Positions 40,957 through 50,307 of a stretch of DNA of 64,000 nt are shown piece after piece. This DNA is from Mucilaginibacter oryzae (GTDB lineage: Bacteria; Bacteroidota; Bacteroidia; Sphingobacteriales; Sphingobacteriaceae): assembly GCF_003148845.1 (NCBI RefSeq), contig NZ_QGHA01000004.1, positions 310,001 through 374,000 of the forward strand. The letters run 5' to 3'. The translations under genes and the position numbers were made by a program. Position 1 is the first letter of the stretch, and each line of letters starts with the position of its first letter. A model generated the notes under the pieces. It searched no databases and was not told where the DNA came from. It saw only the letters and a program-made list of their open reading frames with translations.

Positions 40957-43626
40957 TTATTTTATCTCAAATACATAGCTGCCTGCATTTGCTTTATACA
41001 GCGCTGGGTTGCTGATGGGTTTGCCGTTTAACCAAACTTTGCCTGCCGGAAAGCTGATGACTGCCGTTGAATTTGCCGGCACGGTAACTTTATAGGTTAC
41101 GGTATTGCCGTCGCGTTTCCATGATGATATAATATTGCCATAAGGGCCTTTGTGCGTAGCGGTAAATTCATTTAAACCCTCAACAAAATGAGGTTTCAGT
41201 AATATATTTTTAAAGCCGGGACGCTCGGGATCGGGGTGGATCCCGGCTATGCCTTTATATAACCATGCGCCAATCTCGCCAAACATGATGTGGTTCAGTG
41301 AGATATCAGATTTGGCATCAATGGCCCAGTTTTCATACAGCGTGGTAGCTCCGTTTTTTATCCACCAGCCCCATGAGGGGAAGGTTTCCTGCGAGGCTAT
41401 CTTGTAAGCAACATCCGGGTAGCCGTTATCGCTTAATGCGCTCAAAATGGCTTTGGCGCCCAGTATTCCCACATCCAGGTGAAAGTTGTCGGCGGCAACA
41501 CGTTTGGCAAGGTTGGCGGCTACTTTGTGTTTCATATTATCGGGCACAATACCCCAGTAAAGCGGTACGCTTAATTCGGTTTGCAGGCCTTTGCCATAAA
41601 TACCGGTTTGGGTATCCAGGTATTTAGCGTTAATGGCATCCCTGATTTTGTTGGACAATGCGGTATACTTTACATAATCTGCCTGTTTGCCTAATATTTT
41701 AGCCGCTTTAGCCAGGATGCTTGCATCTGTATAATAATAAGCAGATGAAGTAAGCTCAACCGGCGAAACTGATTTTACGGGCACCCAATCGCCCAGGCCC
41801 CAGGTGGTAAGCCCTGTTGGGTAGAGTTCATCAATATGATTTACATATTTTTTGATGGCGTTGTAGTTATCAGCCAGCAGTTTGCTATCGCCATAAAATA
41901 AATAAATATTGTAGGGGATAATGGCGATGGTGCTGGTCCAATCCGGGCCGTTAGCCCATTCATAGCCCCAGCCCGCTGTCGGGATGACAGCCGGAAGCAC
42001 GCCGTTGGGCTGTTGCTCGTCGCGGTGATCTGCCAGCCATTTTTCGTAAACGGTAATACCGTCAAAGTTGTACAGGCCTGTCTCGCTGGCAATATGGGCA
42101 TCGCCCGTCCATCCGTTCTTTTCACGCTGCGGGCAATCGGTAGGGTAGCCGAACAGGTTGCTGAGGTAGCTATTGTTGGTAGCCCACCAGATGCTGTTAA
42201 TAGTTGGGTTGGAGGTTTTTACCATCCCTACAGGCTCCACATCGCTATGCATAAAAAAAACTTTGATGTTTTCCTTGCCAATGCGGATGGGCTTACTGCT
42301 GCTCACTTCAATGTATTGAAAACCTTTATAGTTAAAGCGCGGGGAAAATGTTTCTTCGCCATGGCCGCCTAAAATAAAAATATCGGTCTGAAATGGGTCT
42401 TTATCATCAGTGGGGCGGTAGTGCATGTCAATGTTTGATTGATCAACATGGCCGTTTTTATTTAACCTTTCGGCATGTTTCAGGCGGATTACCGTGCCTG
42501 AATCGCCTTTAACGGTAATCTGGCTTACACCCGATATATTCCTGCCCATATCAAACACCCAAACGTTATCATCAATTTTAGTAACGCTTTTGGTGCTGAT
42601 GGTATCAACCGCGCGGATTGGCTGCATGGCCTGCGATACAATGTTCATGGATGGGGCTGAGCGTACCATTACCGGTTCCCATTTGCTGTCGTCAAAACCG
42701 GCGGTATTCCAGCCAGGTTGCTCTAAACGGCCATCGTAATGTTCGGCTGTATAAATGCTGTTAAAAACAACCGGGCTTAGTGATGTTTTCCAATCGGCGC
42801 CTGATTTTACGGTTTCAACCGAACCATCGGTATAAGTGATCCGCAGGTCCATACAAAAAGCAGGTCTGCCGCGCCATGGCGCCTGGTGATAATACCAAAC
42901 CGCTGTGCTCTGGTGGTTGTACCATCCGTTACCCAATAATACCCCTACCGCGTTTTTGCCGCTTTGCAGCTGCTGAGTAACATCGTACGATACATAAAGC
43001 GTACGCCTGTCAAACCGGGTGTACATCGGGTCGAGGCGGTGGTTGCCTATTTTTTTGCCGTTTAAGTACAATTCGTACAGGCCGGCAACCGCGATATAAG
43101 CCCTTGCCGAGCGAACTGTTTTGTTAACCTTAAATGTATTGCGGAAGTAAGGTGCGGGGTTAACCGCGATACCTTTATGGTCGCTGATCCACGTTCCTTG
43201 CCAGTTTTGCATCCCCAGCATCCCGGTTTCAAAGCTGCTTACAGCAGATGGCGCGAGTTTTTTACCGGCCTGGTTCCAAAGCTGCACCTTCCAAAAATAT
43301 CTGGTAAAAGGTTTTAATGGCTGGCCGTTATAAACAGCGAGGTTACTTGACGAAGCAATTTTAGTTGGCGGCATTATATTGCTTTTTCCGGCGGCAACGG
43401 CGGCAGAATCGGTACTTATAAAAAGCTGGTAAGCGCTTTGGGCGGCACCCTGTGCCTTATCGTTCATTAACCAGGTAAGACGGGGGTGTGTGGCATCAAT
43501 GCCGATTGGGTTCACCAAATACTCGCACTTAAGCCCAACTGCAGATGGGGTTTGTGCATAGTTACGGGCAGAAAAACAAAATAGCAGGATAATGCAAAGC
43601 GAGAGCTTACATAAAAAGTGTTTCAT
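40957..43626 (-). CDS. Alpha-L-rhamnosidase (glycoside hydrolase family 78)
   Basis: This 889-residue exported enzyme has a signal peptide (MKHFLCKLSLCIILLFCFSA) and then the GH78 order of modules: an Ig-like region with the signature LRVEYLVNPIGID-like start (here KCEYLVNPIGIDATHPRLTW), the N-terminal rhamnosidase beta domain (RTLYVSYDVTQQLQSGKNAV), and the (alpha/alpha)6 catalytic barrel. In the barrel, DCPQREKNGWTGDAHI near residue 500 carries the catalytic acid region. A C-terminal beta domain (HPDPERPGFKNILLKPHF) ends it. It releases rhamnose from plant or bacterial glycans. No SusCD pair is present in the window. Confidence 0.95.
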   Translation of the reverse strand: MKHFLCKLSLCIILLFCFSARNYAQTPSAVGLKCEYLVNPIGIDATHPRLTWLMNDKAQGAAQSAYQLFISTDSAAVAAGKSNIMPPTKIASSSNLAVYNGQPLKPFTRYFWKVQLWNQAGKKLAPSAVSSFETGMLGMQNWQGTWISDHKGIAVNPAPYFRNTFKVNKTVRSARAYIAVAGLYELYLNGKKIGNHRLDPMYTRFDRRTLYVSYDVTQQLQSGKNAVGVLLGNGWYNHQSTAVWYYHQAPWRGRPAFCMDLRITYTDGSVETVKSGADWKTSLSPVVFNSIYTAEHYDGRLEQPGWNTAGFDDSKWEPVMVRSAPSMNIVSQAMQPIRAVDTISTKSVTKIDDNVWVFDMGRNISGVSQITVKGDSGTVIRLKHAERLNKNGHVDQSNIDMHYRPTDDKDPFQTDIFILGGHGEETFSPRFNYKGFQYIEVSSSKPIRIGKENIKVFFMHSDVEPVGMVKTSNPTINSIWWATNNSYLSNLFGYPTDCPQREKNGWTGDAHIASETGLYNFDGITVYEKWLADHRDEQQPNGVLPAVIPTAGWGYEWANGPDWTSTIAIIPYNIYLFYGDSKLLADNYNAIKKYVNHIDELYPTGLTTWGLGDWVPVKSVSPVELTSSAYYYTDASILAKAAKILGKQADYVKYTALSNKIRDAINAKYLDTQTGIYGKGLQTELSVPLYWGIVPDNMKHKVAANLAKRVAADNFHLDVGILGAKAILSALSDNGYPDVAYKIASQETFPSWGWWIKNGATTLYENWAIDAKSDISLNHIMFGEIGAWLYKGIAGIHPDPERPGFKNILLKPHFVEGLNEFTATHKGPYGNIISSWKRDGNTVTYKVTVPANSTAVISFPAGKVWLNGKPISNPALYKANAGSYVFEIK

Positions 43627-43721
43627 GTGGGTTAATATAGCGGTTTATACAATATTGGCCGGAGCCCGTGATATGTTTTCACAATTAAACAATGTTAACA
43701 GGATGGGTTGGGATTGGCATC

Positions 43722-43917
43722 CTGAACTGTCTGAACCGGGATTTGGGGGGATTTAGATGATTTATCGGATTTGCTTAGCATTCTGTTTATTCCTAAATTC
43801 CATAAATTCTGATTTATACAAAAATTCCATTAATCCCAAAAATCTTCCCAAATCCCGGTTCAGACAAAATCCTGAGCATCCGGTAAATCTCCCCAAATCC
43901 CGGTTCAGACAGTTCAG
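43722..43917. repeat. 34-bp inverted repeat pair of the TGTCTGAAC family upstream of argH
   Basis: The arm at 43722-43755 (CTGAACTGTCTGAACCGGGA...) and the arm at 43884-43917 (ending ...CGGTTCAGACAGTTCAG) match at 33 of 34 positions as inverted copies. A third partial copy, CCCAAATCCCGGTTCAGACA, lies between them at about 43848-43867. The 43627-43937 gap holds these repeats and a -7 motif, with no gene. Confidence 0.85.
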
Positions 43918-43925
43918 ATAATTTA

Positions 43926-43933
43926 TACATTTG
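43926..43933 (+). promoter_or_regulatory. -7-like element directly before argH
   Basis: TACATTTG fits TAnnTTTG but ends only four bases before the argH ATG, so a transcript from it would be leaderless. It might be a chance match. Confidence 0.3.
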
Positions 43934-43937
43934 CACC

Positions 43938-45272
43938 ATGAGCAAGTTATGGCAAAAAAACACCAACGTTAACGAACTGGTTGAGAACTTTACTGTTGGC
44001 CGCGATCGCGAATTTGATGAGCAAATGGCGGCTTTTGATGTTTTAGGATCATTGGCGCATACCCGCATGCTGCAGAGCGTTGGCCTGATGGATGATGCCG
44101 ATCTTGAACTTGTTCAGCGCGAACTGAAAAACATTTACTCCGATATAGCCAAAGGCGGTTTTAAAATTGATGAGCATGTAGAAGATGTGCACTCGCAGGT
44201 GGAGCTGCTCCTGACACAACGCATTGGCGATGCCGGCAAAAAAATTCACAGCGGCCGTTCCCGTAACGATCAGGTTCTGGTCGATCTGAAACTATTTTTT
44301 CGTAGCCAGTTGCAGGATCTGGTTGAAAGTACCGAAACGCTGTTTCGCCTGCTTATTGAGCTGAGCGATAAGCATAAAGATATTTTGCTGCCGGGCTATA
44401 CCCACCTGCAGGTGGCCATGCCCTCATCATTCGGCTTATGGTTTGGGGCTTATGCCGAAAGCCTGGTTGATGACCTGGAGCTGGTTTTGGCCGCTTATCG
44501 TATCACCAATAAAAATCCCCTTGGTTCGGCGGCAGGTTATGGCTCGTCGTTCCCCCTAAACCGTACGTTAACTACGCAGCTTTTAGGTTTCGATAATCTG
44601 AACTATAACGTGGTTTACGCGCAAATGGGCCGTGGTAAAACCGAGCGCGTTATTGCCCAGGCCATCTCAACAGTTGCAGCCACGCTTGCTAAAATGGCTA
44701 TGGATCAAACCTTGTACCTGAGCCAGAATTTTTCGTTTGTAAGTTACCCGGATGCATTAACTACGGGCAGCAGCATTATGCCGCATAAAAAAAATCCGGA
44801 TGTTTGGGAAATTATGCGCGGCAAGTGCAACCGCCTGCAGGCGCTGCCAACGGATGTTGCCATGATGACCACCAACCTGCCATCGGGCTACCACCGCGAA
44901 CTGCAGTTATTAAAAGAATTATTGTTCCCGGCCTTTGCCGATTTGAAGCACTGCCTGCAAATGGCAACCTTTATGCTGCAGAACATCACCGTGAAAACGG
45001 ATATTTTAAATGACACCAAATACGCCTATTTATTCAGTGTGGAGGAAGTGAACCGTTTAACTTTAAGCGGCACACCCTTTCGCGATGCTTACAAACAAGT
45101 AGGTTTGGCTATTGAGGCCGGTAACTTTAACCCCGATAAAACGGTGAACCATACTCATGAAGGCAGCATCGGTAACCTGGGTAACGACCAGATTACGGCT
45201 GCATTTGATAAACTGGTAGGTAATTTTGATTTTGGAAAAGTGGAAGAAGCTGTAAAAAGTTTGGTTGAATAA
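43938..45272 (+). CDS. argH: Argininosuccinate lyase
   Basis: This 444-residue enzyme of the fumarase/aspartase superfamily splits argininosuccinate into arginine and fumarate, the last step of arginine biosynthesis. The family signature TTGSSIMPHKKNPDV is near residue 275, and the N-terminal KIHSGRSRNDQVLVD and HLQVAMPSSFG (with the catalytic His) are present. The length is normal. It is not next to other arginine genes here. It is preceded by an inverted repeat and a -7-like motif very close to the start. Confidence 0.96.
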   Translation: MSKLWQKNTNVNELVENFTVGRDREFDEQMAAFDVLGSLAHTRMLQSVGLMDDADLELVQRELKNIYSDIAKGGFKIDEHVEDVHSQVELLLTQRIGDAGKKIHSGRSRNDQVLVDLKLFFRSQLQDLVESTETLFRLLIELSDKHKDILLPGYTHLQVAMPSSFGLWFGAYAESLVDDLELVLAAYRITNKNPLGSAAGYGSSFPLNRTLTTQLLGFDNLNYNVVYAQMGRGKTERVIAQAISTVAATLAKMAMDQTLYLSQNFSFVSYPDALTTGSSIMPHKKNPDVWEIMRGKCNRLQALPTDVAMMTTNLPSGYHRELQLLKELLFPAFADLKHCLQMATFMLQNITVKTDILNDTKYAYLFSVEEVNRLTLSGTPFRDAYKQVGLAIEAGNFNPDKTVNHTHEGSIGNLGNDQITAAFDKLVGNFDFGKVEEAVKSLVE

Positions 45273-45474
45273 GAACGATAGTGTCTCAAAAAAAGTGATT
45301 TTGAGGAACGGTTATCCTGAATTTGCTTCTGAAAAATCAGCCTTAATCAGGAGGCTCGTTCTTCACAGTTCGGATTGCTTAGTCTTCAAAAAACGGTCGG
45401 ATGAATGGGGGTAATCAAAACTCTAATCGGTGTAATCCCAGAAACAAAAATCAATCGGTGTAATCCCCCAAAAT

Positions 45475-45678
45475 ATGAACGGACAAAACAGAAGCGATAT
45501 ATATCCTGGTCTTGAGGTTGACATCATCCTGAAAAAAGATCAGCGCACCGGCACGCTTACCCGAGGCTTTGTAAAACGCCTGCTCACCAGCGCCGCCTAT
45601 CACTCCCGCGGTATTAAAGTACAATTAGAGGACGGGCAGGTAGGTCGCGTAGCCTGGATTGTAGAAGAAGACAATTAA
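45475..45678 (+). CDS. YwbE-family protein
   Basis: This 67-residue protein (NRSDIYPGLEVDIILKKDQR ... VGRVAWIVEE) matches the small YwbE/DUF2196 family over its full length. Its function is unknown. It lies between argH and the DUF1345 gene. The preceding 200 bp contain two copies of AATCGGTGTAATCCC (45423 and 45454) and nothing else recognisable. Confidence 0.9.
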   Translation: MNGQNRSDIYPGLEVDIILKKDQRTGTLTRGFVKRLLTSAAYHSRGIKVQLEDGQVGRVAWIVEEDN

Positions 45679-45697
45679 AGTTTTGTATCTTCATTTA

Positions 45698-45733
45698 ATT
45701 TACACCAAACATAATCATATTTAAGGTGTAAAT
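45698..45733. repeat. Inverted repeat before the DUF1345 gene
   Basis: ATTTACACC (45698-45706) and GGTGTAAAT (45725-45733) are perfect inverted arms with an 18-bp spacer, ending eight bases before the ATG at 45742. It could be an operator or an RNA hairpin over the start. Confidence 0.5.
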
Positions 45734-45741
45734 GATTTGAT

Positions 45742-46440
45742 ATGCCTCCAAAAGCCAAAACCAAAACAAAAGTATTTTTTAGTATTGATGCGCATTACCG
45801 TCTGCTCATATCCCTCGGTACTGCTGCCGTAGCGCTGTTTTTTAGCTGGGCGCATTTTTCGGCCCCTACAGTGGCGCTGGTAACCTGGCTGGCCTTCGGG
45901 TTCTCCATTATTGTTATGGATTGGGTAATTATCCTTACCGCCAATCCTGCCGAGATCCGCAAAATTGCAAGTATTGAAGATTCGAGCCGGACATTAATAT
46001 TTTTATTCGTGATAGCCGCCTCACTGATGAGTTTGCTGGCCATAGTGCTGTTGCTTTTATCAACCAAAAATCAATCGGACGCCGTAGTTACAGCCCGGGT
46101 TTCACTGGCAATGGCTTCTGTGGTTGTTTCGTGGTGGTTGGTGCATACTATTTTTACCTTAAGGTACGCGCACATGTACTATTCTACTGATCCCGATGCT
46201 GACAGAAAAACAAAACCCCTGGGCGGCCTCGAATTTCCGGGAGATCTGAAGGAACCTGATTACCTCGATTTCGTATACTTCTCGTTTGTTATCGGTATGA
46301 CATTCCAGGTATCAGACGTTGAGATATCCTCGCGCGCTATCCGCAGGCTGGCATGGATGCACGGCCTGATCTCTTTCGCGTTCAATACCGCTATTGTTGC
46401 GTTAAGCATTAATATTATTTCGGGTATGGTATCGAAGTAA
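45742..46440 (+). CDS. DUF1345 domain-containing membrane protein
   Basis: This 232-residue membrane protein fits DUF1345: a positively charged N-terminus, hydrophobic segments near residues 22-42, 48-68, 88-110, 117-138 and 205-228, and the family hallmark DYLDFVYFSFVIGMTFQVSD near residue 173. The role of the family is unknown; the hallmark loop resembles ion-channel pore regions, which is only a remark. It follows the YwbE gene after 63 bp. Confidence 0.88.
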   Translation: MPPKAKTKTKVFFSIDAHYRLLISLGTAAVALFFSWAHFSAPTVALVTWLAFGFSIIVMDWVIILTANPAEIRKIASIEDSSRTLIFLFVIAASLMSLLAIVLLLLSTKNQSDAVVTARVSLAMASVVVSWWLVHTIFTLRYAHMYYSTDPDADRKTKPLGGLEFPGDLKEPDYLDFVYFSFVIGMTFQVSDVEISSRAIRRLAWMHGLISFAFNTAIVALSINIISGMVSK

Positions 46441-46630
46441 ACTTCGGCTTTGGTTTTTTGGCGCTTGCGATAAGGAGCAACGATTTTTATAGATAGCGTT
46501 CTATCAGCCGTGGTAAATTTTTAGGCGCGCAAAGATTCTGTGTTGAAATGCAAATATTTTTAATTTTGTTAATCTATAACAAGGCCTCTCATTACTGAAA
46601 GGCCTTACTCAAATATCTAAATCTAAAAGC

Positions 46631-48286
46631 TTATCTCGCTTTATAAGGTTTAGCCTTTTTTACCGGGTAATGCGGTTTGCCGTTAGGGTTAATTTCAGGT
46701 GCGCCAACCATGGTCATTGCGCAACGGAAACCAACTTCGGCGCTTGCCTCATCCTGATCCATGAAACGGCGTGTAGCAGGGTTTAACCAGTAGGCCATAT
46801 CATTCCACGAGCCACCTTTGTAAATTTTGGAGTGGTCGTTTACGAGGGTAGTAGTGCCGTAAAGGGCTTTGTTAACTTCATCTTTTTCGCCCCTCGCGTC
46901 AGGGTTGTAGGCTTTGCCCGAGTTTTTAGGCGATAGTGAGTCTGCCGGTAACGAGGCTTGGGTGTTATTAAGCGGCGCGTTGGGGTTTGCAGACTGCGCT
47001 ACGGAATTTTGCTGCTGCAGTGCAAGCATGTCGGCGTATTTTAATTTTTTGCCTGAATAAGCCGGATCTTTAATTGGCTTGCCGTATTTGTCTTTTGCGT
47101 AGCGGCCTTTAGATGGGTCGGCCAGGCGTTTGTTGGTAAATTCGTTACCGCGGAAAGGGTTGAAATCTTCCACCTCTTCAAACGACGTTTGGCGGTAAGT
47201 ATCGGCTACCCATTCGTTAACGTTACCCGCCATGTTGTATAAGCCAAAATCGTTAGGTTGGTATGAACGCACAGGCGCTGTGATATCGGCTTTATCATTA
47301 AGGTAGCCGCCTACGCCCGCGTTATCACCGGCACCACGTTTAAAGTTAGCCATGATCAAACCCCGGGTTTTCTTTTTGGCCGAACGTACGCCAAGGCCAT
47401 TCCATGGATAAACTTTGCCATCGTCGATATTTTCGAACTGGGTATTGCCAGCCAGCGCAAGCGCGGCGTATTCCCATTCGGCTTCTGATGGTAAACGATA
47501 GTTTTGTTTCAGGATACCATCTTCCATACGTACGGGGCGTACAGCTTTGCCACCTTTACCGGTACCGGCCTGGGCGTTAGGGCTCAGGTTCGGCATCATC
47601 TTTTTGCCGTCGATACCAGGGCCGGTCATCTGGCCATTCAGGTAGATATCGGTATTGAAAGGCTGTCCGTTAGCAGCTATACCCGCATCGCCGCCTCCGC
47701 CTTTTTTGCCCATATCTTTCCAGGCAACCATGCGGCCTGTTTCACGTAAAATATTTTCGTTGGTACGGTCGGTACGCCATGAGCAGTAGGCCTGTGCCTG
47801 GTCCCAGGTTACACCAACAACCGGGTAATCCTGAAAGCCGGGGTGACGGAGGTAGTTATCCACGTAAGGCTCATTATATGATAATTTTCGGCGCCATACC
47901 AAGGTATCGGGTACGGCGTTATAATATAGTTCACGGTCAGACGGGAAGGTGATGTCTATCCAGTGCAGGTAATCAAGCCAATCCTGGTTTGATACTTCGG
48001 TTTCGTCCATATAAAACGACGGAACGGTAACCCTGCGCCTAACGTTGTTGTAATCGTAGGTTACATCCTGATCGGCGCTGCCGCCCATTACAAAGGTTCC
48101 GCCTTCAATGGGTACCAGGCCGGGGCCCGGAGCAGGGTGTGTCTGCCTGAAACGCTGGTAACCACCATTATTTTTGTCGTTGTAGGTGATACCCGTTTTT
48201 TGCGATTGTTCGCGTTTACTGCAGCTACTCATCACGGTACCTAAAACCAATAGTCCAAGAGCAGTTTTAGTAAAAAGTATTTTCAT
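46631..48286 (-). CDS. gldJ: Gliding motility/T9SS lipoprotein GldJ-like (SUMF1 fold)
   Basis: This 551-residue protein has a lipoprotein signal with lipobox MSSC (Cys22) and a formylglycine-generating-enzyme (SUMF1) fold. LVPIEGGTFVMGGSADQD is near residue 58 and the C-terminal motif IYKGGSWNDMAYWLNPATRR near residue 490, followed by VGFRCAM. A low-complexity insertion (DMLALQQQNSVAQSANPNAP) and the early GITYNDKNNGGYQRFRQ match GldJ, the lipoprotein needed for gliding and for stability of the T9SS ring proteins, better than GldK. It is divergent from porV, 240 bp away. Confidence 0.85.
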   Translation of the reverse strand: MKILFTKTALGLLVLGTVMSSCSKREQSQKTGITYNDKNNGGYQRFRQTHPAPGPGLVPIEGGTFVMGGSADQDVTYDYNNVRRRVTVPSFYMDETEVSNQDWLDYLHWIDITFPSDRELYYNAVPDTLVWRRKLSYNEPYVDNYLRHPGFQDYPVVGVTWDQAQAYCSWRTDRTNENILRETGRMVAWKDMGKKGGGGDAGIAANGQPFNTDIYLNGQMTGPGIDGKKMMPNLSPNAQAGTGKGGKAVRPVRMEDGILKQNYRLPSEAEWEYAALALAGNTQFENIDDGKVYPWNGLGVRSAKKKTRGLIMANFKRGAGDNAGVGGYLNDKADITAPVRSYQPNDFGLYNMAGNVNEWVADTYRQTSFEEVEDFNPFRGNEFTNKRLADPSKGRYAKDKYGKPIKDPAYSGKKLKYADMLALQQQNSVAQSANPNAPLNNTQASLPADSLSPKNSGKAYNPDARGEKDEVNKALYGTTTLVNDHSKIYKGGSWNDMAYWLNPATRRFMDQDEASAEVGFRCAMTMVGAPEINPNGKPHYPVKKAKPYKAR

Positions 48287-48526
48287 ATTTTTACAGTTAT
48301 ATTAAGTGGTAAATTTATAAAAAAATGTATACAGTGCTTAGTTCGGTATGCCATTATTTATAAATAAATTACAACAGTTGTCAGTCGTTTTAACGAAAAA
48401 TTGATGAAATTAGTTGCGCCGATTTTATTTTTGATTTCGCTATCTATAAAAACGCGGCTTGAAAAATATACACCAAACATTTAGTTAATTTGTGTTTACA
48501 AACACCGTACCACCTAATCGCTATAA

Positions 48527-49687
48527 ATGAAGTTTTTTACGTTTAGCCGCGTTGTATTATTAGCGCCGTTTTTATTGCCTGTTATGGTAGAGGCTCAAAC
48601 AGGTACCAATACCAACGGAAGTAATGTTAACGCTATACCTACCGAGGTAGCTTTCTTAAACATTTCGCCCGATTCACGCTCCGGCGCAATGGGGGATGCC
48701 GGCGTGGCTTTAACGCCCGATGTTAACGCCAATTTCTGGAATCCATCAAAACTTGCATTTTTAGAAGCAGATGATGCGTTATCATTATCATACAGCCCCT
48801 GGTTGCGGCACCTTGTACCTGATATCAGCCTGTCATACCTAAGCTATGCGCACAAAATTGATGAGCGCAATACTTTAGGGGCCTCGCTGCGTTATTTTAA
48901 TTACGGCTCCATTCCGCTGGCCGATGATAACGCTAACCAGCAAGGTAATTACACCCCTAACGAATTTTCGCTTGATGTTTCCTTTGCCCGTAAGTTTGGC
49001 GATAATTTTTCGCTTGGCCTTACCGCGCGTTATATCCACTCTAATATCTCGAGCGTGGCGTTTGCTACCAATGCAGGGCAAACCACCAAAGCCGGTAATG
49101 CTTTCGCGGCCGATATTTCCTTATACTACCGTGCACCCTATGGCGATGGCAATACATTCGCTTTCGGTACCAATATCTCCAATGTGGGCACCAAAATCGG
49201 CTTTAGCGATGTCGGTCAGAAGTACTTTTTGCCAACAAACCTCAAAATCGGTGTTGCCAATACCTGGAAACTTGACGAAACCAACGAACTTACCGCCACT
49301 TTGGATCTGAATAAACTATTAGTACCTACTCCGCCGATCCGCGATGCGCAGGGCAATATCATTAAAGGGCATGATAACGATGTATCGGTTCCGGCAGGGA
49401 TTTTTCAGTCATTTGGCGACGCTCCTGGCGGTTTTAGTGAAGAAATAAAAGAAGTTACACTTTCTCCTGGGGTTGAATACTGGTATAACAAACAGTTCGC
49501 CCTCCGTACCGGTTATTTTTACGAAAACCCGATGAAGGGTGGACGGCATTACCTAACTATGGGTGTGGGCTTTAAATACAACGTTTTTGATTTTGATTTT
49601 TCATACCTGGCAGCCAGCCAGCAAAACAGCGCCCTGGCAAATACATTGCGTTTTACGCTATCGGCAAATTTTGGCGCTACAAAATAA
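48527..49687 (+). CDS. porV: T9SS outer-membrane protein PorV
   Basis: This 386-residue beta-barrel protein has a signal peptide (MKFFTFSRVVLLAPFLLPVM, then VEAQ) and the PorV-type N-terminus VAFLNISPDSRSGAMGDAGV near residue 44, with a FadL-like barrel ending in LRFTLSANF. PorV carries type IX secretion substrates from the translocon to the attachment complex. porU, its usual upstream neighbour, is not present. The stop overlaps the ispF start by one base (TAATG), so the two are coupled. Confidence 0.9.
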   Translation: MKFFTFSRVVLLAPFLLPVMVEAQTGTNTNGSNVNAIPTEVAFLNISPDSRSGAMGDAGVALTPDVNANFWNPSKLAFLEADDALSLSYSPWLRHLVPDISLSYLSYAHKIDERNTLGASLRYFNYGSIPLADDNANQQGNYTPNEFSLDVSFARKFGDNFSLGLTARYIHSNISSVAFATNAGQTTKAGNAFAADISLYYRAPYGDGNTFAFGTNISNVGTKIGFSDVGQKYFLPTNLKIGVANTWKLDETNELTATLDLNKLLVPTPPIRDAQGNIIKGHDNDVSVPAGIFQSFGDAPGGFSEEIKEVTLSPGVEYWYNKQFALRTGYFYENPMKGGRHYLTMGVGFKYNVFDFDFSYLAASQQNSALANTLRFTLSANFGATK

Positions 49688-50172
49688 TGATGGGTAAAAT
49701 AAAAGTAGGTTTCGGGTTTGATGTACACCAGTTAAAGGAAAATCATCCATTTGTTTTAGGCGGAGTTAAGTTGGAGCACCATGCGGGTGCTTACGGACAC
49801 TCGGATGCGGATGTATTGTTACATGCCATTTGCGATGCTTTGTTAGGCGCAGCCAACCTCCGCGATATCGGCTTTCATTTCTCTAACAAGGACGACAAAT
49901 GGAAAGGCATCAGCAGTTTAGTTCTGTTAGAGCATGTAGTAGCGCTGCTGAAAGAGAAAAACTATGCGATTGGTAATATAGATGCCATGGTATGCCTTGA
50001 AGCGCCCAAAATCAATCCGCACATCCCGGCCATGAAAGGGTATATTGCCCGGGCCGCCGGTATTGAGGAAGAAGATATATCCATCAAAGCTACAACCAAC
50101 GAGCAAATGGGCTTTATTGGAAGGGAAGAAGGTGTTGTGGCTTATGCCGTTTGTTTGATTGAGCGGGGTTAA
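49687..50172 (+). CDS. ispF: 2-C-methyl-D-erythritol 2,4-cyclodiphosphate synthase
   Basis: This 161-residue enzyme of the MEP isoprenoid pathway cyclises CDP-ME 2-phosphate. The metal-binding GFGFDVHQL (Asp12, His14), GHSDADVLLHAICDALLGAA and the late EQMGFIGREEGVVAYAV are typical. The start is either the ATG overlapping the porV stop at 49687 or the next codon at 49690. Coupling to porV is unusual by function but is clear from the overlap. Confidence 0.96.
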   Translation: MMGKIKVGFGFDVHQLKENHPFVLGGVKLEHHAGAYGHSDADVLLHAICDALLGAANLRDIGFHFSNKDDKWKGISSLVLLEHVVALLKEKNYAIGNIDAMVCLEAPKINPHIPAMKGYIARAAGIEEEDISIKATTNEQMGFIGREEGVVAYAVCLIERG

Positions 50173-50177
50173 CAGCC

Positions 50178-50225
50178 GGAGTTGCAAACTCCAGGCATAA
50201 TCGTCCGAAGTTGAAAACTTCGGAC
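50178..50225. repeat. Two small perfect hairpins after ispF
   Basis: GGAGTTGCAAACTCC (50178-50192) and GTCCGAAGTTGAAAACTTCGGAC (50203-50225) are small perfect hairpins with closely related loops. A third, partial copy (GGTTTCAAAACTTCGC) follows. They look like members of one short palindrome family. Confidence 0.6.
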
Positions 50226-50270
50226 AGCGGTTTCAAAACTTCGCAGCGGCAAATATCTGTTTTTAAAAAA

Positions 50271-50307
50271 AAATTCTGTAGTTCCATCAGCTACAGGATT
50301 TTTTTCT
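50271..50307. terminator. Bidirectional terminator between ispF and the GT2 fusion
   Basis: AAATTCTGTAG / CTACAGGATTT form the stem around TTCCATCAG, with A-runs before and T-runs after. It lies between convergent genes. Confidence 0.8.
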
